Positions 1-11,220 are shown, counted from the first letter of the stretch. The stretch is DNA of 64,000 nt from Hyphomicrobiales bacterium (GCA_016710435.1 JADJVV010000001.1:952501-1016500), one strand, 5' to 3'. The notes: a model not told the origin generated them from the sequence alone. Made by a program: numbers and translations.

Positions 1-52
1 ATTTCGTACGGAGGCATCGTCGCCGGAGCGCCGGTGTCCCTCAGTGATGGTG

Positions 53-83
53 CTTATATGTTCGGCTCCATCGAAGTGTCAAG
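53..83 (-). promoter_or_regulatory. Strong leftward sigma-70 promoter
   Basis: Read on the minus strand, TTGACA (82-77) is followed 18 bases later by TATAAG (58-53); in the alphaproteobacterial register it is CTTGAC-N17-CATATA. Just upstream lies an A/T-rich stretch (about 90-125), like an UP element. It points out of the left edge of the window. Such promoters often drive stable-RNA or ribosomal genes, but the target is not visible. Confidence 0.55.
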
Positions 84-556
84 CGCCCTTTGCAACTTTT
101 TTGAAAAATCTTGTAAGCATATGATTTAGAAGAGATATTTATACTGCTGCAGAGGGAACTCCGGGCCGGCCGGGAGCGGTTGCGGGCAATTTTCTGGCTG
201 GTTGGTCAAAAATCCATGCTGCACATGCACAGTTTAAGGGGCAGCATTTCCCTGTGCCGCCGAAAGGCATCCTGGAATCGTCCTGTTATGGTTAACGGAA
301 TAGCAACCGCGAGGCTCCACACTGGTGTTTGGACTGGGAGGGGGCAACCTTCCGCTCCAGCGGCCAGCTGCTGAAAAGGGGGGTTGGCCGAAACGGTTGA
401 CAGGCTAACCCCCCCGCGGGCATTCTGCACCGCAACGGGGCGATCGACCATCAACCACAACCATACTGCGGTTGGTGGGGTCTGTCGGCCTTTTGCTTGA
501 ATACAGGAATTTCGCCCGGTCGCGGCACCGGGTTCTCAAGGCGGGAGCGAGTTGAG
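84..556. other. Long intergenic stretch with a strong stem-loop
   Basis: No convincing gene lies here; short open frames on both strands lack family resemblance. A 12-bp stem (378-389 pairing with 403-414, one G-U pair, 13-base loop) is the clearest structure, and a weaker hairpin lies at about 455-480. The stretch must hold the promoter of the downstream peptidase gene. A GGAAC-N18-GGTT sequence at 155-181 is a weak stress-promoter candidate only. Confidence 0.4.
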
Positions 557-2194
557 TTGAGAGAGCAAGGCGATAAGGACGTCCGCAGACCGCGCCCCAG
601 GGCTCCCCGCGCCAGCCTTGTCCCGATTGATCAGGATTTCGAGGCCATTGATCTCGAAACATCGTTCCTTGAAGACTCCCATCACCATCGCTGGCTTCTC
701 ACTACCTGCATCGCCGGTATCGCGGCCACCCTGCTGATTGGCGGCGTGACCCTTGGCATTTTCGGGCAGAACGCCGTTCCCATGGGCGCCAACGCGGCGA
801 TTTCATCCGTGGACGGACAATCGGCCAAGGCGCTCCGCAACACCAATCTCCAGACTGCCTCGACAGGCCCTGCAACGGAAGTGCTGCCCGAGCGTGAACT
901 GCAGGGAAACTGGTCTTATCCCGAGATTTCCGAGGCCGAACTGCCCTATGGCGAGCAGGAAACGGCCGTTCTCGACGCTGAAATCGAGGCCGTCGAAAGC
1001 GAAAACGAAAACATCACAACCATCACCAAGTCACCACCGCCCGAACCGGTCGACGAAAAATTCGTCCTCGCCAAGGGCCGTCAGATCATGGAAGAGCTGA
1101 CCGAGCGCGGTGTCTCCAAGGCCGCCGCCCAGGCGCTGGTGAAGTCGATCGAACCGATCCTGCCCCTCGGCATGATCAAGGCCGGCACCGAATTCGAAGT
1201 CACGCTCGACCGCCAGTATGACTTCTACGGCCGCGAAGTGATCTTCCCCGTGGAACTTTCCTTCAAGCCGGGTCCGAAGGAAACGATTGTCGTTGAAGCC
1301 GACGAAGATGGCCGCTTCGATGCCCGTATCGACGGCAAGGGCGACGGCAGCACCTCGCAATACGCCGAGATTCCCAATTTCGTGGCGCGTAACCGCATCG
1401 GTGCGAGCCTCTATGCGACCGCCAAGGACAATGCGGTCCCCGACTATATCGTCTCGGAATTCACCCGCATCTTCTCCTACGATGTCGATTTCCAGCACCA
1501 GTTGGAACCGTCTGATTCCTATGAAATGCTGTTCGGCAAGCCACTCACCGGCTCTTCCAGCAAGCGCAAGGTGCTGCACTACGCCAAGCTGAATTTCGAC
1601 GGCAAGACGCAGACGTATTTCCGGTTCACCACCTCCGACGGTCACACCGATTACTTCGACGAGAACGGCCGCAGCGCATCACGTGCCCTGTTGAAGACGC
1701 CGGTATCTGGCGCGCGCCTGACCTCGGGCTTTGGCATGCGCCGCCATCCGCTGCTGCGCTATTCGAAGATGCACACCGGCGTCGATTTCGGTGCGCCCAC
1801 GGGAACGCCGATCCGTGCTGCAGGCTCTGGTGTTGTCGATCTCGCGGGCCGCCATGGCACCTATGGGATCGCCGTCGTTCTCAAGCACGGAGCCAAGTAC
1901 AAGACCCTCTACGCCCACATGTCCCGCCTCGCCGCCGGCGTCCGTTCGGGCGCCCGCGTGAACCAGGGCCAGGTGATCGGCTATGTCGGCACCACCGGCC
2001 GCTCCACCGGCCCGCATCTGCACTACGAAGTCCGCGTCAATGACCGTCCGGTGAACCCGACCGCGATCAAGGCCACCGGTGGCCGTCAGCTGGCCGGCAA
2101 GGATTTGCAGAGCTTCCGTTCGACGAAGCAACGCGTGCTCGCCATGATGCAGTCCGCCCCGTCGTCCTCGCAGGTCGCCCAGGCAGGCCAGTAA
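557..2194 (+). CDS. M23 (LytM-type) peptidoglycan endopeptidase, membrane-anchored
   Basis: Probable zinc metallopeptidase that cuts peptidoglycan cross-links in the periplasm. Near the N-terminus there is a single hydrophobic segment (about residues 50-75) that would anchor it in the inner membrane. A long linker and an OapA/LysM-like middle region follow. The C-terminal M23 domain has HTGVDF (His406), an AH motif (about 454) and HLH (487-489), the expected zinc and catalytic residues, so it is probably active. The TTG at 557 is chosen because GGGAG lies about 9 bases upstream; an earlier TTG at 497 is the alternative. It is monocistronic. Confidence 0.85.
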   Translation: MREQGDKDVRRPRPRAPRASLVPIDQDFEAIDLETSFLEDSHHHRWLLTTCIAGIAATLLIGGVTLGIFGQNAVPMGANAAISSVDGQSAKALRNTNLQTASTGPATEVLPERELQGNWSYPEISEAELPYGEQETAVLDAEIEAVESENENITTITKSPPPEPVDEKFVLAKGRQIMEELTERGVSKAAAQALVKSIEPILPLGMIKAGTEFEVTLDRQYDFYGREVIFPVELSFKPGPKETIVVEADEDGRFDARIDGKGDGSTSQYAEIPNFVARNRIGASLYATAKDNAVPDYIVSEFTRIFSYDVDFQHQLEPSDSYEMLFGKPLTGSSSKRKVLHYAKLNFDGKTQTYFRFTTSDGHTDYFDENGRSASRALLKTPVSGARLTSGFGMRRHPLLRYSKMHTGVDFGAPTGTPIRAAGSGVVDLAGRHGTYGIAVVLKHGAKYKTLYAHMSRLAAGVRSGARVNQGQVIGYVGTTGRSTGPHLHYEVRVNDRPVNPTAIKATGGRQLAGKDLQSFRSTKQRVLAMMQSAPSSSQVAQAGQ

Positions 2195-2236
2195 CGCTCC
2201 GCGCCCACAACCGAAGGCGCAAGCAGAGTCTCGGTG

Positions 2237-2602
2237 CTAGAGCGCCAATCGCGTGCGAATCGTTTTCGTCAGGTTTTGCGCCGCCAGTCTGTGGCTTTCC
2301 CGGATGTAATCACACAGAGCGGCGTCGTCCATGCTGCGGGAATCAGTGCGCTGCAGCCACAGCATGCCCCTTGACGCGAGATAGGGCGCAGGCCGCAGGC
2401 CTGGCTGTTCCTTCAGAAGGTCAAAGCTCATCTGTGAACATTTGAAGGTAACGTGCAGGCCCTTGGCGCCTTCATCCCACGCAATGGCAAAGACCTTGCC
2501 CTTCGCGCCACCCACCTTCCAGACAAGAGCGCCGCCCCACTGCACCACGTGAAACGTGTGCGGCAGGGCGGCGCAAAAAGCATTGTAGCGAGCTGGCGTC
2601 AT
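2237..2602 (-). CDS. MmcQ/YjbR family protein
   Basis: A 121-residue protein of the YjbR/MmcQ family, small CyaY-like-fold proteins of unclear function sometimes called DNA-binding. The family pattern is visible: an N-terminal segment ending in W-GGALVWKVGGKVFA, a middle FKCS-Q-SF-LLKEQPGLRPAPYLASRGM stretch, and a C-terminal helix beginning DAALCDYIRESH. Length is typical. It sits 20 bases downstream of the clpB stop codon on the same strand, so it may be read from the clpB transcript. No enzymatic role is implied. Confidence 0.8.
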   Translation of the reverse strand: MTPARYNAFCAALPHTFHVVQWGGALVWKVGGAKGKVFAIAWDEGAKGLHVTFKCSQMSFDLLKEQPGLRPAPYLASRGMLWLQRTDSRSMDDAALCDYIRESHRLAAQNLTKTIRTRLAL

Positions 2603-2622
2603 GCCGCCAGGTTAGGCGAAGC

Positions 2623-5241
<2,619 letters not shown>

Positions 5242-5322
5242 ATGTACTCTCCTCCTCGGCACGTTCCCCCGGAGCCTCGAAAGCACCCCCAGGAACGCCG
5301 TCAACGGCTGAACTTCACGTTC

Positions 5323-5350
5323 ATATGGGGAGGCGTTTTGCGGGCACAAC
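5323..5350 (-). promoter_or_regulatory. Sigma-32 (RpoH)-type promoter of clpB
   Basis: On the minus strand the -10 element CCCCATAT (5330-5323) matches the RpoH consensus CCCCATnT. GTTGTGC lies 13 bases upstream and partly matches CTTGAAA in the -35 position. It faces clpB, a classic RpoH target. The -10 is strong and the -35 weak. Confidence 0.6.
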
Positions 5351-5375
5351 TCCCCCTGCGGCGGCGGGGCGCAGT

Positions 5376-5418
5376 TTGATCCCGGTCATGTGGGCATGGC
5401 GCCGGATTGCGCTAGGAT
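5376..5418 (+). promoter_or_regulatory. FNR/FixK-like box and -10 element before the formate/nitrite channel gene
   Basis: TTGAT-CCCG-GTCAT (5376-5389) matches the FNR/FixK half-sites TTGAY-N4-RTCAA at all but one position. A TAGGAT -10 candidate (5413-5418) puts transcription start near 5424, so the box centre would be at about -41.5, the standard class II activation position. Oxygen-limited induction of the downstream transporter is inferred. Confidence 0.55.
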
Positions 5419-5444
5419 GGAGAGGCCCATTCCCTGGAGATGCC

Positions 5445-6254
5445 ATGCCCCTCGACCTGCAGCAGCCGGACCCGCGCCGCGATCCCACCGGCATCGATGC
5501 CTTCAAGCCGGCAGAGGTGGCCAAGCGGATTGAGGACGCTGGTGCCACCAAGGCCGCCCTCCATGCCCTGCCGCTTGCGGTTCTCTCGGTCATGGCGGGG
5601 ATCTTCATTGCCCTCGGCGCCGCCGCCTTCACGGCGGTCGTGACCGGCACGGACCTCGCCTACGGCCCCACGCGCTTCCTCGGCGGGCTGGTGTTCTCGC
5701 TCGGCCTCGTGCTGGTCGTGGTGGCTGGTGCGGAGCTGTTCACCGGCAACGCCCTCATCGTCATGGCCTGGGTTGATCGCAAGGTGAGCACCTCGGCCCT
5801 CCTGCGCAACTGGGCCTTCGCCTTTGCCGGAAATCTCGTGGGCGCGCTCATTATCGTCGCACTGATGAAGGCGTCGGGATTGTTCGGCGGCCCGCCAGGT
5901 GAAACCGCGCGCAAGATTGCACTGGCAAAAATCTCGATCAGCTTCCCCGAAGCTCTCGTGCGCGGCATTCTCTGCAACATGATGGTCTGCCTCGCCGTAT
6001 GGCTGACCGTGGCCGCGCGCAGTGCCGCCGACAAGATCCTGGCCATCCTCCTGCCGATCGCGGGCTTCGTACTGCTCGGCTACGAGCATTCCATCGCCAA
6101 CATGTATCTGATCGCCGCAGGCTGGGCTGCGGGCGCGGATGTGTCGCTGTCCGGCTATCTCGGCAATCTCGTGCCCGTCACCATAGGAAACATCATCGGC
6201 GGTGCGGGCGGAGTGGCCCTCACCTACCGGCTAGCCTATGGACCGATGAAGTGA
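5445..6254 (+). CDS. Formate/nitrite transporter family protein
   Basis: FNT family (FocA/NirC-like) pentameric channel of the inner membrane, 269 residues with six hydrophobic helices. The family pattern shows in GIFIALGAAAFTAVV, ELFTGNALIVMAW, the NWAFAFAGNLVGAL loop, RGILCNMMVCLAVWL and GFEHSIANMYLIAAG-type (here GYEHSIANMYL) stretches. The substrate (formate, nitrite or a related small anion) cannot be read from sequence. GGAGA at 5436-5440 sets the start. It is transcribed away from clpB, and its own promoter region has an FNR-like box, which fits a role under low oxygen. Confidence 0.9.
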   Translation: MPLDLQQPDPRRDPTGIDAFKPAEVAKRIEDAGATKAALHALPLAVLSVMAGIFIALGAAAFTAVVTGTDLAYGPTRFLGGLVFSLGLVLVVVAGAELFTGNALIVMAWVDRKVSTSALLRNWAFAFAGNLVGALIIVALMKASGLFGGPPGETARKIALAKISISFPEALVRGILCNMMVCLAVWLTVAARSAADKILAILLPIAGFVLLGYEHSIANMYLIAAGWAAGADVSLSGYLGNLVPVTIGNIIGGAGGVALTYRLAYGPMK

Positions 6255-6294
6255 TCAAGCGCCTGTACCGCATGAATGGCGGTACAAGCTGATC

Positions 6295-7209
6295 TCACTC
6301 GTCGCCGGTCACGGGCTCGTTGGGTGTCACGCCCTCTTCCCCGTAGCGGGGACGGCGCGCCCGCGGGCGGCGCTCGGGCGGGCTGGCTTCAGGGGTTTCG
6401 GCATCGCTGCCACTGCTGACCGCCGGCACGGGCCGCTTGAGGAAGGACGGAGCCTCCCAGTCACCGCCGCTCTCGGCTGCGGGAGCGGCATCGGCATTGC
6501 GGTCACGGCGCGGCGCGCGCTCGGCGCGTTCGGGCCGTTCATTCCGCTCGGGGCGTTCAGGACGTTCCGGACGCTCGGCGCGGTCACCCTCATCGCCAAC
6601 GGCTTCCGCCGGAGCGGCGCCTTCACGCGGTTCGGCATTACGGTCGCCACGGCGCGGCCAGCGATTGCGGAAGCGCCCGCCCTGCTGGTCACGGTTCCCC
6701 TGGTCGCGTCCGCCTTCGCGGTTGTCGCGGCTGCGGAAGGGACGGGCCTGGCCTTGGCCGGAGTCTTCGCCCGGTGCAGCTTCGCCTTCGGCGGCGGCAC
6801 CTTCGGCAGGGGCAGTCTCGCCGCCTTCTGCGCCTTCAGCCACGGTCTCGGCCGCATCGTCGTCGGCCTCCGCCGGTTCCAGGTCTTCCACGTCCTCGTC
6901 GAGGCGGCGCGGAAACTGGATGGGCTGGCCCGCAGGCTGTGCGGCAAGCCAGAGGCGATAATAGTGGTCGGCGTGCTGGTAATAGCTCTCGGCCATCACG
7001 CGGTCGCCAGATGACGCCGCATCACGTGCCAACTGCATGTACTTTTCCGCAATTGTCTGGGGAGTGCCCCGCAGCTTCACGTCGGGTCCGTTGGAATCGA
7101 GCACCCTGTTGCCCGGATTGCCACCACCGCTGCCGCCACCACCGCCACTGTGACGGTTGCGATTGCGGTTGCGGTTACGATTCTTGAAATTGTTCTGTCC
7201 GGGTCTCAT
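6295..7209 (-). CDS. DUF4167 domain protein, low-complexity and very basic/acidic
   Basis: A 304-residue protein typical of Rhizobiales. The N-terminus has an NRNRNRNR repeat and a glycine run. The conserved DUF4167 core (about 40-95) contains RGTPQTIAEKYMQLARDA-SSGDRVMAESYYQHADHYYR. The rest is low complexity: an acidic EDxxxAE stretch (about 105-150), an Arg/Asp/Gly region with RDNRE-type repeats, then RPERPERPERNERPERAER. The composition suggests RNA binding, but no function is established and this is inference. Repeats cause many open frames on the other strand here, which were ignored. Confidence 0.85.
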   Translation of the reverse strand: MRPGQNNFKNRNRNRNRNRHSGGGGGSGGGNPGNRVLDSNGPDVKLRGTPQTIAEKYMQLARDAASSGDRVMAESYYQHADHYYRLWLAAQPAGQPIQFPRRLDEDVEDLEPAEADDDAAETVAEGAEGGETAPAEGAAAEGEAAPGEDSGQGQARPFRSRDNREGGRDQGNRDQQGGRFRNRWPRRGDRNAEPREGAAPAEAVGDEGDRAERPERPERPERNERPERAERAPRRDRNADAAPAAESGGDWEAPSFLKRPVPAVSSGSDAETPEASPPERRPRARRPRYGEEGVTPNEPVTGDE

Positions 7210-7533
7210 CGGGGGTTCCTAATGCCACACGCAATCCTCAGCCGGCGCGCACGCGTGCAACGTCCGGTTTGGCTGGATGCGAGTCAGTGGTCACAATGAC
7301 TGGGCAATCATGTTGTCCTGCTTGCAGACCCCCGCCGCCGCCGTACGTGACCTTATCGGGCACATTCATCGCCTGGTCTGTACGCTGGGATACGGATTTC
7401 GCTGGTTTTCGGAAGCAAAACCCGGCTCTTTCGGCTGAACAGTCTCAAAAGGCAGGGGATACAAGGCTTAGATAGCGGAAACCTTCTCCGATTCCAAGGG
7501 ATTTTGAAGACTGGCCGCCCAGTCTCGGCTGCG
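7210..7533. other. Intergenic stretch between prmC and the DUF4167 gene
   Basis: No supported gene. It should hold the promoter of the DUF4167 gene and the end of the prmC transcript. A perfect 6-bp hairpin (GACTGG 7509-7514 with CCAGTC 7519-7524, four-base loop) lies 10 bases past the prmC stop but has no proper U-tract, so it is at best a weak terminator. Confidence 0.35.
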
Positions 7534-8388
7534 TCAAGAGAGAGCAGCGAATTGCAGCGCCCGCACATGCCCGCCCAGGTCCAGCCGCTCCGCCGTCAGG
7601 ACAAGGCCTGCCGCGGAGAAGAGGGCAGCGACATCGGCCCGTTGGCCCGCGCCGATTTCGACGATGATCCGGCCCCCGGCAGCGAGGTGCGCAGCAGCCC
7701 CGGAGGCAATCGCCCGGTAGCAGGACAAACCATCCGGACCGCCCGCCAGGGCGAGGTGCGGGTCATGCGCGCGCACATCCGGTTCCAGTGCGGCGATCTC
7801 GCCCGCAGGAATGTAAGGCGGATTGGACACGATGAGGTCAAAGCGGCCCGCCACGCCGGAAAACCAGTCGCCTTGCACCAGGGTGATCCGCGTATTCACA
7901 CCAAGGCGTTCCGCATTCTCCGCAGTCACGGCCAGCGCCGCCGCAGAGAGGTCAACTGCGACGCCGGTCACATCAGGCCATTCCGCCAGCAGCGTGCAGA
8001 TGATGGCGCCGCTCCCGCTGCCCAGATCAAGCACCCGGCCACCGGGTCCGGCTCGTAGCTCCAAAGCGAGATCAATCAGCGTCTCCGTATCGGCCCGCGG
8101 GTCGAGAACGTCCGCCGTCACCTTGAACAGGCGGCCGTAGAAATCGCGCTGCCCGAGGATTTTCGAAACGGGTTCACGGGCCAGGCGCCTCGCCAGAAAC
8201 TGATCGAATCGCCGCGCCTGCTCCGGCGTCAACACCTGACGGTCTGCGCTGATCACGCCCGCATGGTCGAGGTCCATGACAGCCTGCAGCAGGAGCCGCA
8301 CATCGAGCGCAGCATCGGGACTGTCGGCGGCAACGAGCAGCGCCCGGCCCCGCGCCAGCGCCATGGCCACGGTTTCAGCCCCGGGCAT
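7534..8388 (-). CDS. prmC: Peptide chain release factor N5-glutamine methyltransferase PrmC
   Basis: Methylates the glutamine of the GGQ motif in release factors RF1 and RF2 using S-adenosylmethionine. 284 residues: an N-terminal helical domain recognising the release factor, then a Rossmann methyltransferase domain with VLDLGSGSGAI (SAM loop) and the catalytic NPPY motif at 189-192, which is diagnostic of glutamine-N methyltransferases. Its start overlaps the end of prfA by 14 bases, so enzyme and substrate are translationally coupled, as in most bacteria. Confidence 0.95.
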   Translation of the reverse strand: MPGAETVAMALARGRALLVAADSPDAALDVRLLLQAVMDLDHAGVISADRQVLTPEQARRFDQFLARRLAREPVSKILGQRDFYGRLFKVTADVLDPRADTETLIDLALELRAGPGGRVLDLGSGSGAIICTLLAEWPDVTGVAVDLSAAALAVTAENAERLGVNTRITLVQGDWFSGVAGRFDLIVSNPPYIPAGEIAALEPDVRAHDPHLALAGGPDGLSCYRAIASGAAAHLAAGGRIIVEIGAGQRADVAALFSAAGLVLTAERLDLGGHVRALQFAALS

Positions 8389-9451
8389 CCTCGGCCGCCA
8401 GCAGTTCTGCCTGATGATGCGAGATGAGCGCCGAGATCACATCCTCCAGCGCCGGCCCTTCCATGATCTCCGGCAATTTGTAGAGCGTGAGGTTGATGCG
8501 ATGATCGGTCAGCCGCCCTTGCGGAAAATTATAGGTGCGGATGCGCTCCGACCGGTCGCCCGAACCCACCTGCCCCTTGCGCGTGGCGCTGCGCTCGGAA
8601 TCGATGCGCTCCCGCTCGATTTCATAGAGGCGCGCCCGCAACAGCTTCATCGCCATGTTCTTGTTCTTGAGCTGCGACTTCTCGGTCTGCTGGGCCACCG
8701 CAAGGCCCGTCGGGATATGGGTGACGCGCACCGCGCTGTCGGTGGTGTTGACGGATTGTCCGCCCGGACCTGAGGACCGGTACACGTCGATCCGCAAATC
8801 CTTGTCCTCGATCTTGATGTCCACCTCTTCCGCTTCCGGAAGCACCGCCACTGTCGCGGCGGAGGTGTGGATGCGCCCCTGCGTCTCGGTGTTCGGCACG
8901 CGCTGCACCCGGTGCACGCCCGATTCGAACTTCAGCTTGGCATAGGCGCCCGCGCCATAGATGTTGGCGATCACTTCCTTGTAGCCACCGTGCTCGCCAT
9001 CACTGGCGGAGATCACTTCGACGCGCCAGTTCTGCGCGGCGGCATAGCGCTGGTACATGCGGAACAGGTCACCGGCAAAGATCGCCGCTTCATCGCCGCC
9101 CGTTCCCGCCCTCACCTCAAGAATGACGTTGCGCTCGTCGGCCGCGTCCTTGGGCAACAGCAGCAGCCGCATGTGGTGTTCGAGTGCGGAAATCTTCTCC
9201 GCCAGGACGGGACGTTCGTCGCCGGCCATGGCCGCAAGTTCGCCACCGGCGGCGATCATTTCATCGAGACCCTTCATCTCGCCATAGGCGTCGCGCAATT
9301 CCTGCGCGGCCTTGGCGGCGGGCTCCAGTTCGGCATAGTCCTTGGAGAGCTTGACGAAGGCTTCGCCCGTGGCTCCGCTCGACAGGCCGTGTTCAACGGC
9401 CGCGAAGCGTTCAATGATGCGGTCAAGTTTTTCGGGAGGGAGGGCAGCCAT
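8375..9451 (-). CDS. prfA: Peptide chain release factor 1
   Basis: RF1, 358 residues, terminates translation at UAA and UAG. The N-terminal helical domain is followed by the codon-recognition domain and the peptidyl-hydrolysis loop SSGPGGQSVN with GGQ at 230-232. The family's conserved DLRIDVYRSSG and RIRTYNFPQGRLTDHRI stretches are present. It lies in the order dtd-prfA-prmC on the minus strand, 18 bases from dtd, and is probably cotranscribed with both. Confidence 0.97.
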   Translation of the reverse strand: MAALPPEKLDRIIERFAAVEHGLSSGATGEAFVKLSKDYAELEPAAKAAQELRDAYGEMKGLDEMIAAGGELAAMAGDERPVLAEKISALEHHMRLLLLPKDAADERNVILEVRAGTGGDEAAIFAGDLFRMYQRYAAAQNWRVEVISASDGEHGGYKEVIANIYGAGAYAKLKFESGVHRVQRVPNTETQGRIHTSAATVAVLPEAEEVDIKIEDKDLRIDVYRSSGPGGQSVNTTDSAVRVTHIPTGLAVAQQTEKSQLKNKNMAMKLLRARLYEIERERIDSERSATRKGQVGSGDRSERIRTYNFPQGRLTDHRINLTLYKLPEIMEGPALEDVISALISHHQAELLAAEDARG

Positions 9452-9469
9452 ATGGGCCGCTCTCTACAA

Positions 9470-9919
9470 TCATCTGTGGGCGGTATCAAACCAGATCGTC
9501 ACCGGCCCGTCGTTGACCAGTTGGACCTTCATGTCGGCTCCGAAGACACCCCGCGCCACCGCAAGCCCCGTGGCAGCGAGGTCCTGGCAGAAGATATCGT
9601 AGAGCTGCTCGCCCTCTGCGGCGGGAGCCGCGGCGGAAAAGCCGGGGCGGTTGCCGCTTTCACAGCCGTTGGCGGCAAGGGTGAACTGGCTGACCGCGAG
9701 CACAGCGCCGCCGACGGCCGGCAGCGCAAGGTTCATCTTTCCGGCGTCATCACGAAAAATGCGGCAGGCCGAGATCTTCCGCGCCAGCCACCGGGCATCA
9801 TCGGCGCGATCACCTTGCATGGCACACACGAGCACGAGAAAGCCGCGCCCGATCTCACCCGTGATCCGGCCATCAACGGTGACGCGCGCCTCCGAGACAC
9901 GCTGCACCAGCGCCCGCAC
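9470..9919 (-). CDS. dtd: D-aminoacyl-tRNA deacylase
   Basis: Removes D-amino acids (and glycine from tRNA-Ala) wrongly attached to tRNA. 149 residues when started at the GTG at 9919, giving the standard beginning VRALVQRVSEARVTVDG; the frame continues upstream but only as antisense of the neighbouring gene. Family motifs: VSQFTLAANG, GNRPGF and the C-terminal cross-subunit Gly-Pro in VNDGPVT. It sits 10 bases after the RodZ-like gene and just before prfA, so quality-control and termination genes share a transcript. Confidence 0.92.
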   Translation of the reverse strand: MRALVQRVSEARVTVDGRITGEIGRGFLVLVCAMQGDRADDARWLARKISACRIFRDDAGKMNLALPAVGGAVLAVSQFTLAANGCESGNRPGFSAAAPAAEGEQLYDIFCQDLAATGLAVARGVFGADMKVQLVNDGPVTIWFDTAHR

Positions 9920-9929
9920 GAAAAGAGCC

Positions 9930-11087
9930 TCAGCCCTTGGCGGCGAGTGCCTTGGGGTCAAGCGGTTCGGCCGCGAGCAGCGAACCGGGCTGGCCCAGCA
10001 CGCCCTTTTCCACGCCATCAATGGCAAACACGAGAGCACCGCCGTCCTGTGCAATGGCAACGAGGCCATCGCGGTTGGGCACGCGGTAGGTGTCACCGGG
10101 ATTAAGCATCTGCGTGGCGACGCGATTGCCCTGGCCATCCTCGATGAGGAGCCAGATTGCCTTGGTCGCCGTCAGCACCACATGGACGTCTGCATCCTGG
10201 CTGCCGAAGACCTTGCCCTGCCCCGTTGTCACAGGGGCGATGTCAGCGGGCTTGCTGGTTGTGGCGACCGTGGCCGGGTCTGCATCGCCGACCTGTTCGG
10301 CAATGAAGGCACCAAGATCGCCCGTGCCTTCGCCATCGGGCAGTGCAGCCTGGTCGGCTTCGGTTTCACCCTGGCCCGGCATGGGGGTGTCAACGGCGGG
10401 CGCCGCATCCGCTGTCGCATCGGTGGGGATCGCCGTTTCCGAAACCTTCACATCGGCCGCATCGGGACCGGTCGTGGCGGTAGGCATGGGGTCGCTCGCC
10501 GATGCCATCTCCTGCAGGGCAGGGGCATCGGAAGAACCGGTGAACATGTAGGCGCTGCCCGAAACCAGCAACACCGCCAGCACCGCCGAGGCGATGAGGC
10601 CGTTCCGCCCGCCCGGCACCTTGGGCATCGGCGGCAGCTTGATCGACTTGAAATCGAGCGAAGGGATTTTCGGGAACTTGCCGAAGGGCAGGATCTTGGC
10701 ACTCATCATCGGCCCGGGATTGGCCGGGTGCCGGCGTGGCGCCACTTCCGGCATGGGCAGGAACGAGGCGTAGTGGTGCAGCAGGGGATCAGGATCAAAG
10801 CCGAGGAAATCCGCATAGGCCGCGATCATTTCCAGCGCCTCAAGTCGGGGCGGCATGTGGGTCATGTCGCCGTATTCGATTGCTTCCACGTGATAGGGGT
10901 GAATGCCCGTGCAGGCGGCGACATCATCGAGCGACAGGCCGCGCGCCATGCGTTCGCGTTCCAGATACCAACCGGCCTCGCCCGCAGGGTCCATCAGGCC
11001 ATCGGGCTTGTCGCGCAATGCCATGTGGGCCTCGGCAGCTTCGCCAGATGCGTGTGTGTGATGCGTGTCGGAAGAAGTATGGTCCAT
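9930..11087 (-). CDS. RodZ-like HTH/DUF4115 membrane protein
   Basis: A 385-residue bitopic membrane protein. The N-terminus has an Xre-like HTH_25 domain (about 40-110: LERERMARGLSLDDVAACTGI...HVEAIEYGD), then a basic linker, one membrane span (about 180-202) and a Pro/Thr/Ala/Asp-rich periplasmic stretch. It ends in a DUF4115 domain (about 310-380) with KAIWLLIEDGQGN and LNPGDTYRVPN. This is the RodZ layout, so a role in cell shape with MreB is inferred; alphaproteobacterial members are less studied. The start at 11087 gives the usual length before the HTH. Divergent from the host-attachment-family gene. Confidence 0.8.
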   Translation of the reverse strand: MDHTSSDTHHTHASGEAAEAHMALRDKPDGLMDPAGEAGWYLERERMARGLSLDDVAACTGIHPYHVEAIEYGDMTHMPPRLEALEMIAAYADFLGFDPDPLLHHYASFLPMPEVAPRRHPANPGPMMSAKILPFGKFPKIPSLDFKSIKLPPMPKVPGGRNGLIASAVLAVLLVSGSAYMFTGSSDAPALQEMASASDPMPTATTGPDAADVKVSETAIPTDATADAAPAVDTPMPGQGETEADQAALPDGEGTGDLGAFIAEQVGDADPATVATTSKPADIAPVTTGQGKVFGSQDADVHVVLTATKAIWLLIEDGQGNRVATQMLNPGDTYRVPNRDGLVAIAQDGGALVFAIDGVEKGVLGQPGSLLAAEPLDPKALAAKG

Positions 11088-11206
11088 GGCCTTGTCACCC
11101 CCGGCAATTTGAGTTGCCGCGTTAATCTCTGAATAACCAGTTCGGAGAATGGCCAAGAATGGTGAATGATGCCCTAACGCACGGGCCATTCAGTGAGATT
11201 TTGCGT

Positions 11207-11220
11207 TTGATATCGATCAA
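11207..11220 (+). promoter_or_regulatory. Exact FNR/FixK box
   Basis: TTGAT-ATCG-ATCAA is a perfect match to the TTGAT-N4-ATCAA FNR/FixK site. It ends 56 bases before the start of the host-attachment-family gene, the same distance as the near-box before the formate/nitrite channel gene. Activation of the + strand gene under low oxygen is inferred; a clear -10 is not visible. Confidence 0.6.

Noticed and set aside
155..181. GGAAC-N18-GGTT as an EcfG promoter for the M23 gene
   Set aside because: Spacing is long and the -10 is GGTT, not CGTT; it is also almost 400 bases from the gene.
180..460. Short open frames on both strands before the M23 gene
   Set aside because: No ribosome sites, no family resemblance, and they overlap each other and the strong hairpin.
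5292..5320. GGAAC...CGTT upstream of the formate/nitrite channel gene
   Set aside because: The spacer is 21 bases, outside the EcfG range of 16-18.
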